Source: Pseudomonadota bacterium (GTDB taxonomy: Bacteria > Pseudomonadota > Gammaproteobacteria > Enterobacterales > Enterobacteriaceae). Taken from it: a stretch of DNA of 6,579 bases. Below the pieces are notes generated by a model. It did not search any database. It worked only from the letters and a program-made list of their open reading frames with translations, and was not told where the DNA came from. This document shows positions 1 to 6,579 of the stretch, one piece after another. The DNA is taken from NCBI GenBank assembly GCA_023425455.1, contig JAFACP010000080.1, positions 1 to 6,579 on the forward strand, written 5' to 3'. The position numbers and the translations under genes are program-made. Each line of letters opens with the position of its first letter. The first letter of the stretch is position 1.

Positions 1-742
1 GTATTACGCCATTATGAAGCGTCGCGGGATCACGCAGGAGCAGGCGCAGCGGGCGGTGATAAGCAATCCGACGGTGATCGGCGCGATCATGGTCCACCGC
101 GGCGAGGCGGATGCGCTGATCTGCGGCACCGTTGGGGAATATCACGAACATTTCAGCGTCGTGCAGGAGATCTTCGGCTATCGCGACGGCGTTCATACCG
201 CAGGCGCCATGAACGCGCTGCTGCTGCCAAGCGGTAACACCTTTATCGCCGATACCTACGTGAACGATGATCCCACGCCGGAAGCGCTGGCGGAGATCAC
301 CGTGATGGCGGCGGAAACGGTTCGTCGCTTTGGCATCGAGCCAAAGGTGGCGCTGCTCTCCCATTCAAACTTTGGCTCGTCGAACTCACCGGCTGCCTGC
401 AAAATGCGTCAGACGCTGGAGCTGGTTCGCGCGCGTGCGCCTGAGCTGATGATTGACGGTGAGATGCATGGCGATGCGGCGCTGGTGGAGAGCATTCGTC
501 ATGAGCGCATGCCGGACAGCCCGCTGAAGGGATCGGCCAACGTGCTGATTATGCCGAATGTGGAAGCGGCGCGTATCAGCTACAACCTGCTGCGTGTTTC
601 AAGCTCTGAAGGGGTTACCGTTGGTCCGGTGCTGATGGGGGTGGCGAAACCGGTGCATGTGTTAACGCCGATCGCCTCTGTTCGTCGCATTGTGAATATG
701 GTGGCGCTGGCGGTGGTTGAGGCGCAGACGCAGCCTCTGTGA
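1..742 (+). CDS. maeB: NADP-dependent malic enzyme, C-terminal part (5' end outside window)
   Basis: MaeB oxidatively decarboxylates malate to pyruvate with NADP+ in the cytosol, supplying NADPH and pyruvate during growth on C4 acids. The reading frame is open from base 2 and ends at TGA 740-742, giving 246 visible residues. In the family (about 759 residues) an N-terminal malic-enzyme domain is followed by a phosphotransacetylase-like domain; only the latter is visible. Recognisable blocks are LLSHSNFGSSN (about visible residues 118-128), the EMHGDAAL segment, and the C-terminal stretch with ANVLIMPNVEAA and SSEGVTVGPVLMG. In this family the PTA-like domain is thought to have a regulatory and oligomerisation role (acetyl-CoA sensitivity) rather than catalysis. 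The gene converges on hemF with 31 bp between the stops. A true phosphotransacetylase is less likely, given the close match to enterobacterial MaeB and the maeB-hemF neighbourhood. Confidence 0.95.
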   Translation, partial: YYAIMKRRGITQEQAQRAVISNPTVIGAIMVHRGEADALICGTVGEYHEHFSVVQEIFGYRDGVHTAGAMNALLLPSGNTFIADTYVNDDPTPEALAEITVMAAETVRRFGIEPKVALLSHSNFGSSNSPAACKMRQTLELVRARAPELMIDGEMHGDAALVESIRHERMPDSPLKGSANVLIMPNVEAARISYNLLRVSSSEGVTVGPVLMGVAKPVHVLTPIASVRRIVNMVALAVVEAQTQPL

Positions 743-748
743 GGGGGA

Positions 749-768
749 GGGTGGCGCATGCGCCACCC
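749..768. terminator. Perfect 20-bp palindrome between maeB and hemF, probable bidirectional terminator
   Basis: GGGTGGCGCATGCGCCACCC is its own reverse complement, so the transcript from either strand can form a strong GC-rich stem, with a small loop taken from the central bases. It starts 7 bases after the maeB stop and lies 5 bases from the hemF stop. On the + strand it is followed by GGCTTTTAAA, a short T run; on the - strand the following sequence is pyrimidine-rich (TCCCCCTC) but has no T tract. The GCCGGGTGGCGC head read on the - strand resembles the conserved end of enterobacterial REP elements, so this may be a truncated REP unit serving as terminator and mRNA 3' stabiliser. Confidence 0.6.
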
Positions 769-773
769 GGCTT

Positions 774-2548
<1,775 letters not shown>

Positions 2549-2580
2549 GCGGCCTGAATTGTAAAAATTGCGGTCCTGGT

Positions 2581-2609
2581 GTTATATCGTATCGCGTATA
2601 ACGATACGA
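2581..2609. promoter_or_regulatory. 8-bp inverted repeat with opposed TATAAC boxes, candidate operator/promoter of amiA-hemF
   Basis: TCGTATCG (2587-2594) and CGATACGA (2602-2609) form a perfect inverted repeat separated by the 7-bp spacer CGTATAA. A TATAAC hexamer on the - strand (GTTATA at 2581-2586 on +) touches the repeat and lies 32 bases before the amiA start codon, a suitable position for a -10 box. A second TATAAC, on the + strand (2597-2602), overlaps the spacer and right arm. Neither has a convincing -35 box. The arrangement suggests a dimeric regulator site overlapping the amiA-hemF promoter, or simply a cruciform-capable AT-rich stretch. No regulator can be named from the sequence. 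Confidence 0.4.
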
Positions 2610-2697
2610 CAGTCCTTGTTGAGAATTGTTTTACTTTTCATTTCAATACGTGACAGAGTGACATTATGCCAAATTTTGCTGAGATTTTCCCCGCTTA

Positions 2698-2726
2698 TTG
2701 GCTATACGCGGCGTTCGCGCCATAAT
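2698..2726 (+). promoter_or_regulatory. Sigma-70 promoter candidate for ypeA
   Basis: TTGGCT (2698-2703, four of six matches to the -35 consensus) and CATAAT (2721-2726, five of six to the -10 consensus) are separated by exactly 17 bases. Transcription would start near 2733, giving a 5' leader of about 28 bases that contains the AAAAGGCGG ribosome binding sequence before the ypeA ATG at 2761. Read by eye only. Confidence 0.6.
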
Positions 2727-2760
2727 CACTGTTTTTAAACCCGAAAAGGCGGTTAATACC

Positions 2761-3186
2761 ATGGAGATACGCGTTTTTCGCCAGGAAGATTTCGAAGAGG
2801 TGATCACCCTTTGGGAGCGCTGCGATTTGCTGCGTCCGTGGAATGATCCTGAAATGGATATCGAACGTAAGGTGAATCACGACGTCACTCTGTTTCTGGT
2901 GGCAGAGGTGAATGGCGAAGTGGTGGGCACGGTGATGGGCGGCTATGACGGTCATCGCGGCTCGGCCTATTATCTTGGCGTGCACCCTGAGTTCCGCGGT
3001 CGCGGCATCGCCAATGCGCTGCTCAACCGGCTGGAGAAGAAGCTGATTGCCCGGGGCTGCCCGAAAATTCAGATTATGGTGCGGGAAGATAACGACGTGG
3101 TGCTGGGGATGTATGAGCGTCTGGGCTATGAACATGCCGATGTGCTGAGTTTAGGCAAGCGCCTGATAGAAGATGAAGAGTACTGA
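2761..3186 (+). CDS. ypeA: GNAT-family N-acetyltransferase YpeA
   Basis: Predicted cytosolic acetyltransferase that transfers the acetyl group of acetyl-CoA to an amine; the substrate of YpeA is not established to my knowledge. The protein is 141 residues, the usual length, a single GNAT fold. Motif A is clear: the YYLGVHPEF strand (70-78) followed by the acetyl-CoA pyrophosphate loop R79-G-R-G82-I-A84, then a helix. Motif B is [14 protein letters not shown] (111-124). The reading frame is open upstream to a TTG at 2698, but ATG 2761 is chosen because it yields the conserved [11 protein letters not shown] start, follows a fair Shine-Dalgarno (AAGGCGG), and lies downstream of the promoter candidate. 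It is divergent from amiA. Its last 14 bases overlap the start of yfeZ, so the two are probably cotranscribed. E. coli annotation calls it simply an acetyltransferase. Confidence 0.95.
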   Translation: MEIRVFRQEDFEEVITLWERCDLLRPWNDPEMDIERKVNHDVTLFLVAEVNGEVVGTVMGGYDGHRGSAYYLGVHPEFRGRGIANALLNRLEKKLIARGCPKIQIMVREDNDVVLGMYERLGYEHADVLSLGKRLIEDEEY

Positions 3187-3622
3187 TATTCATCCGGCAG
3201 ACTATGACGCGCAGGGCCGCGTCAGGCTGCCGTTTTTATTCTGGTGCGTATTACTGCTGCAGGCGCGAACCTGGGTGCTGTTTGCGATCGCCTCTGCCTC
3301 ACGCGGGCAGGGGGATGCGCTGTTGACGCTCTTCTATCCCGACCGCGATGCGTTCTGGCTCGGTTTACTGCCCGGCATTCCCGCGGTGGCGGCGTTTTTA
3401 TGCAGCGGAAGGCGGCAACAGATACCGCGTCTGTGGGCCTCGCTTCGCGCGCTGCTTATCCTCGCGCAGGCAGTCTTGCTCTGCTGGCAGCCGCTGCTGT
3501 GGGTAGCCGGTGAGCCCTTCTCCGGAACGGGCATTGCGCTGGTTGTCGCCGATATCGTCGCGCTCTTTTGGCTGCTGACCAATCCTCGTCTTCGCGCCTG
3601 TTTTGCGCCAGAAAAAGATTAA
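3173..3622 (+). CDS. yfeZ: Inner-membrane protein of unknown function YfeZ (DUF2919 family)
   Basis: Small inner-membrane protein without a known role, 149 residues. Four hydrophobic segments are visible, about 21-42 ([10 protein letters not shown] with Q30 and R32 buried in it), 61-78, 92-112 and 119-136, with short polar ends. The [16 protein letters not shown] opening is typical of the enterobacterial DUF2919 family. ATG 3173-3175 lies inside the end of ypeA, giving a 14-base overlap. No strong Shine-Dalgarno is visible (GATAGAAG is the best candidate), so translation may depend on coupling to ypeA. The start is chosen because it includes the whole conserved N-terminus and no closer in-frame ATG exists before the first membrane segment. 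The stop TAA (3620-3622) is followed almost directly by the -35 element of the yfeY promoter candidate. Confidence 0.9.
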   Translation: MKSTDIHPADYDAQGRVRLPFLFWCVLLLQARTWVLFAIASASRGQGDALLTLFYPDRDAFWLGLLPGIPAVAAFLCSGRRQQIPRLWASLRALLILAQAVLLCWQPLLWVAGEPFSGTGIALVVADIVALFWLLTNPRLRACFAPEKD

Positions 3623-3624
3623 GC

Positions 3625-3652
3625 GGCACTTTTTGCCGATGTTGCACTCCAA
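3625..3652 (+). promoter_or_regulatory. Sigma-E (RpoE)-type promoter candidate for yfeY
   Basis: GGCACTT (3625-3631) matches the sigma-E -35 consensus GGAACTT at six of seven positions. TCCAA (3648-3652) fits the -10 consensus TCAAA/TCTGA at four of five, with a 16-base spacer, which is the preferred distance. Transcription would start near 3659, about 26 bases before the yfeY ATG. This agrees with the known annotation of yfeY as an RpoE-regulated lipoprotein in E. coli. A small CGGCA/TGCCG hairpin (3624-3638) overlaps the -35 element but has no T tract after it, so it does not look like a yfeZ terminator. Confidence 0.65.
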
Positions 3653-3684
3653 CAAGCGTTGATTTAACAAGTAAGGACGTTTCA

Positions 3685-4260
3685 ATGAAATCGCTGCGTT
3701 TACTTTTATGCGCTCTCCCGCTGGCGTTGACCGGCTGCTCAACGCTCTCCTCCATTAACTGGTCCGCCGCTTATCCGTGGAACTGGTTTGGCTCCTCAAC
3801 GGCGGTAACCGAGCAGGGCGTCGGCAGCATTACCGCCTCGACGGCGCTGGACCAGGAGGCCATCCAGGATGCCCTTGGCGGCGACTACCGTCTGCGTAGC
3901 GGGATGAAAAGCGAAAATGGCGCTATTGTGCATTACTTCGAAGCGCTGAAGGGTGACCAGCTGGCGCTGGTGATCAACGGTGATAAGGGCACGGTAAATC
4001 ATATCGAGGTGCTGGACGACGCGATTGCCACGGCGAGCGGCGTAAAAGTGGGCACGCCATTTAGCGAGCTCTACAGGCAGGCTTTCGGCAACTGTACCAG
4101 CGTTCCGTCCGACGATCGCGTGGCGGTGCAGTGTAAAGCGCAGGGCAGCCAGCATATTAGCTATCTCTTCACCGGCGCCTGGAACGGGCCGGAGGGCTTA
4201 ATGCCGTCTGACGATACGCTGAAAAACTGGACAGTGAGCAAAATTATCTGGCAGCAGTAA
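3685..4260 (+). CDS. yfeY: RpoE-regulated outer-membrane lipoprotein YfeY (DUF1131 family)
   Basis: Lipoprotein of the cell envelope with unknown molecular function; in E. coli it belongs to the sigma-E envelope-stress regulon. The protein is 191 residues, the family length. The signal peptide is MKSLRLLLCALPLALTG with lipobox LTGC, so C18 would be the acylated N-terminus. The next residue is S19, not Asp, which predicts transfer to the outer membrane by the Lol system. A short tryptophan-rich stretch (W26, W32, W34) follows, then the folded domain from about residue 42. C137 and C150 could form a disulfide. The frame is open upstream to 3568, but ATG 3685 is chosen because it starts the lipoprotein signal and has TAAGGA seven bases before it. 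A 62-base gap separates it from yfeZ. The sigma-E-like promoter there suggests it can be expressed apart from ypeA-yfeZ. Confidence 0.94.
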   Translation: MKSLRLLLCALPLALTGCSTLSSINWSAAYPWNWFGSSTAVTEQGVGSITASTALDQEAIQDALGGDYRLRSGMKSENGAIVHYFEALKGDQLALVINGDKGTVNHIEVLDDAIATASGVKVGTPFSELYRQAFGNCTSVPSDDRVAVQCKAQGSQHISYLFTGAWNGPEGLMPSDDTLKNWTVSKIIWQQ

Positions 4261-4297
4261 ATTGCGTCCGGACAATCTGTGCGCCTGAAAAAACAGG

Positions 4298-4303
4298 TAT
4301 AAT
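4298..4303 (+). promoter_or_regulatory. Consensus -10 box upstream of yfeX
   Basis: TATAAT is a perfect -10 hexamer, 50 bases before the yfeX ATG. No good -35 is present at 16-18 bases: the sequences there are TCTGTG, ATCTGT and AATCTG, while CGGACA (4269-4274) is 23 bases away. Transcription would begin near 4310, only about five bases before the hairpin at 4315. The missing -35 could mean an activator-dependent or weak promoter. Confidence 0.5.
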
Positions 4304-4305
4304 AG

Positions 4306-5253
<948 letters not shown>

Positions 5254-5268
5254 TCGCCTCGTTGTGCC

Positions 5269-5296
5269 GCTCCTCTCCCCTTGCCGGGAGAGGAGC
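5269..5296 (+). terminator. 11-bp-stem hairpin after yfeX, probable terminator of dispersed-repeat type
   Basis: GCTCCTCTCCC (5269-5279) pairs perfectly with GGGAGAGGAGC (5286-5296) across a six-base loop (CTTGCC). The hairpin starts 15 bases after the yfeX stop. The downstream sequence (ATCCTTATTCTCTTTTC) is T-rich but interrupted, so termination may be partial. CCTCTCCC...GGGAGAGG hairpins recur in many enterobacterial and pseudomonad intergenic regions, so this may be a dispersed repeat unit used as a terminator. It separates yfeX from the cys operon control region. Confidence 0.65.
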
Positions 5297-5317
5297 AGTC
5301 ATCCTTATTCTCTTTTC

Positions 5318-5418
5318 TGCTTGTAAATCACCAAACGGTATATAAAACCGTTACTCCTTTCGTACTCGTTATAAATATTATGACCATTAGATAGTCATCA
5401 CATTTATAAAGGTGCGCA
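5318..5418 (+). promoter_or_regulatory. AT-rich control region of the cysP operon, probable CysB-activated promoter
   Basis: The 100 bases before cysP are markedly AT-rich compared with the surrounding genes. They contain an inverted repeat AACGGT (5334-5339) / ACCGTT (5347-5352) with a 7-base spacer, a -10-like TATTAT (5376-5381) with no good -35, and a second short inverted repeat ATGAC (5380-5384) / GTCAT (5394-5398). In E. coli and Salmonella the cysP promoter is activated by the LysR-type regulator CysB with N-acetylserine, binding one site just upstream of -35 and another around the start point. The upstream repeat and absent -35 fit that picture. Assignment to CysB is by homology of the operon, not from a confirmed motif. 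The ribosome binding sequence AAAGGTG (5408-5414) is four bases before the cysP ATG. Confidence 0.55.
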
Positions 5419-6432
5419 ATGGCCGTTACTGTACTGAAAAAAGGATCTCTGGCGCTGGCGGGTTTACTGCTGGTGGCGCAAGCACAGGCAACAGAGTTGC
5501 TGAACAGTTCCTATGATGTATCCCGCGAGCTTTTTGCTGCCCTGAACCCGCCGTTTGAACAGCAGTGGGCGAAAGAGAATAACGGCGACAAGCTGACCAT
5601 TAAGCAGTCTCACGCCGGCTCTTCCAAACAGGCGCTGGCGATCCTGCAGGGGCTGAAGGCAGACGTCGTGACCTATAACCAGGTCACTGATGTGCAGATC
5701 CTGCACGACAAAGGTAAGCTTATTCCGGCCGACTGGCAGAGCCGTCTGCCGAATAACAGCTCTCCGTTCTACTCCACCATGGGCTTTCTGGTGCGCAAAG
5801 GCAACCCGAAAAATAACCACGACTGGGGCGATCTCGTGCGTTCCGATGTGAAGTTAATTTTCCCGAACCCGAAAACGTCCGGTAACGCACGTTATACCTA
5901 TTTGGCCGCCTGGGGGGCAGCGGATAAAGCCGACGGCAACGACAAGGCTAAAACCGAACAGTTCATGACCCAGTTCCTGAAGAACGTCGAAGTCTTTGAT
6001 ACCGGCGGTCGCGGGGCGACCACGACCTTTGCAGAGCGTGGGCTGGGGGATGTGCTGATAAGCTTTGAATCCGAAGTCAACAATATCCGCAAGCAGTATG
6101 AAGCGCAGGGCTTTGAAGTGGTTATTCCGAAAACCAACATTCTGGCGGAGTTCCCGGTTGCCTGGGTGGATAAAAACGTTAAGGCCAACGGTACTGAAAA
6201 AGCGGCGAAAGCTTATCTCAACTATCTGTACAGCCCGCAGGCCCAGTCGGTGATCACCGATTTCTACTATCGCGTGAACAACCCGGATGTGATGAACAAA
6301 CTGCAAGATAAATTCCCGCAGACTGAGCTGTTCCGCGTGGAAGACCGTTTCGGTTCATGGCCTGAAGCGATGAAAACCCATTTTGCCAGCGGCGGCGAAC
6401 TGGACAAATTGCTGGCGGCGGGGCGTAAGTAA
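5419..6432 (+). CDS. cysP: Periplasmic thiosulfate-binding protein CysP
   Basis: CysP is the periplasmic receptor that binds thiosulfate (and sulfate) and delivers it to the CysU/CysW/CysA ABC importer, supplying sulfur for cysteine synthesis. The protein is 337 residues (338 in E. coli). A Sec signal peptide is visible: KK at 7-8, hydrophobic core 10-20, and probable cleavage after AQA at 24, leaving mature [10 protein letters not shown]. Family blocks are [30 protein letters not shown] and [15 protein letters not shown], the anion-binding segments of the prokaryotic sulfate-binding family. The sulfate-specific paralogue Sbp is the alternative, but the conserved position as first gene before cysU identifies CysP. 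The ATG at 5419 starts the conserved MAVxxLKK sequence. The stop TAA (6430-6432) overlaps the cysU ATG by one base, indicating translational coupling. Confidence 0.97.
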   Translation: MAVTVLKKGSLALAGLLLVAQAQATELLNSSYDVSRELFAALNPPFEQQWAKENNGDKLTIKQSHAGSSKQALAILQGLKADVVTYNQVTDVQILHDKGKLIPADWQSRLPNNSSPFYSTMGFLVRKGNPKNNHDWGDLVRSDVKLIFPNPKTSGNARYTYLAAWGAADKADGNDKAKTEQFMTQFLKNVEVFDTGGRGATTTFAERGLGDVLISFESEVNNIRKQYEAQGFEVVIPKTNILAEFPVAWVDKNVKANGTEKAAKAYLNYLYSPQAQSVITDFYYRVNNPDVMNKLQDKFPQTELFRVEDRFGSWPEAMKTHFASGGELDKLLAAGRK

Positions 6433-6579
6433 TGTTTGCAGTCTCTTCCAGACGTGTGCTGCCGGGGTTTACCTTAAGCCTCGGGACCAGCCTGCTGTTC
6501 GTCTGTCTGATTTTGCTGTTACCGCTGAGCGCGCTGGTGATGCAGCTCTCTGAGATGAGCTGGTCGCAATACTGGGAAG
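6432..6579 (+). CDS. cysU: Sulfate/thiosulfate ABC transporter permease CysU (CysT), N-terminal part
   Basis: CysU (also called CysT) is one of the two inner-membrane permease subunits of the sulfate/thiosulfate importer, pairing with CysW and the ATPase CysA. Only the first 49 codons are in the window; the family protein is about 277 residues, so the gene runs off the right edge. The visible start is [18 protein letters not shown] followed by the first membrane helix at about residues 17-37 (LGTSLLFVCLILLLPLSALVM) and then a periplasmic segment (QLSEMSWSQYWE). The basic pair R7-R8 before the helix fits a cytoplasmic N-terminus. The start overlaps the cysP stop as TAATG. The recognisable cysP-cysU order gives high confidence despite truncation. 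Confidence 0.95.
   Translation, partial: MFAVSSRRVLPGFTLSLGTSLLFVCLILLLPLSALVMQLSEMSWSQYWE

Noticed and set aside
2621..2639. Fur-box-like 19-mer upstream of amiA-hemF
   Set aside because: Read on the - strand it matches 12 of 19 consensus positions, in AT-rich sequence where such matches are common by chance. Not enough to claim iron control of hemF.
2625..2640. Possible CpxR box for amiA (GTAAA on the - strand)
   Set aside because: Only one GTAAA half is present; the second half at the expected spacing is missing.
2695..3135. A 146-codon open frame on the - strand opposite ypeA
   Set aside because: It is a shadow of ypeA, whose GNAT motifs and length are intact; there is no independent support.
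3624..3638. CGGCA/TGCCG hairpin after yfeZ as a terminator
   Set aside because: The stem is 5 bp and no T tract follows; the bases are better explained as part of the yfeY promoter.
3568..3684. N-terminal extension of yfeY by 39 codons
   Set aside because: The extension overlaps yfeZ, is not hydrophobic, and would bury the lipoprotein signal that begins at 3685.
4284..4297. CCTG-A6-CAGG small hairpin before the yfeX -10 box
   Set aside because: A 4-bp stem is too short to be meaningful, and it lies upstream of the likely start point.

Overview
This is ordinary enterobacterial chromosome. Every protein closely resembles its Escherichia coli K-12 namesake as I remember it, and gene order follows the K-12 cysU-cysP to maeB segment. 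Two blocks present in K-12 are missing here: the ethanolamine (eut) genes between hemF and maeB, and ucpA-murRQP-yfeW between cysP and yfeX. GC-rich coding sequence, AT-rich gaps and this compact order suggest Enterobacter or a close relative (Enterobacteriaceae). The genus cannot be fixed from sequence reading alone.

Layout. (1) 1-742, +: 3' end of maeB (NADP-dependent malic enzyme, phosphotransacetylase-like domain). (2) 749-768: a perfect 20-bp palindrome between the convergent maeB and hemF ends. (3) 774-2548, -: the amiA-hemF operon. AmiA is a Tat-exported septal amidase and HemF the aerobic coproporphyrinogen oxidase; the amiA stop and hemF start share one base. (4) 2549-2760: divergent control region with an 8-bp inverted repeat, a tandem GTGACA motif and a good sigma-70 promoter for ypeA. 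(5) 2761-4260, +: ypeA (GNAT acetyltransferase), yfeZ (small membrane protein) and yfeY (lipoprotein). The yfeZ-yfeY gap carries a sigma-E-like promoter. (6) 4261-5253, +: yfeX (DyP-type haem peroxidase), whose leader has a consensus -10 box followed at once by a terminator-like hairpin with seven Ts. (7) 5254-5418: an 11-bp-stem hairpin, then the AT-rich, probably CysB-controlled, cysP promoter region. (8) 5419-6579, +: cysP (periplasmic thiosulfate-binding protein) and the first 49 codons of cysU (permease), the start of the sulfate/thiosulfate ABC transporter operon.

Themes. HemF and YfeX act on the same family of tetrapyrrole intermediates (coproporphyrinogen/protoporphyrinogen). AmiA and YfeY are envelope functions. 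CysP/CysU begin sulfur assimilation. I found no mobile element, CRISPR array, tRNA, rRNA or clearly new gene system. The points worth a second look are regulatory (the yfeX leader, the amiA-ypeA inverted repeat, the yfeY promoter) and the two compact junctions where K-12 carries extra genes.
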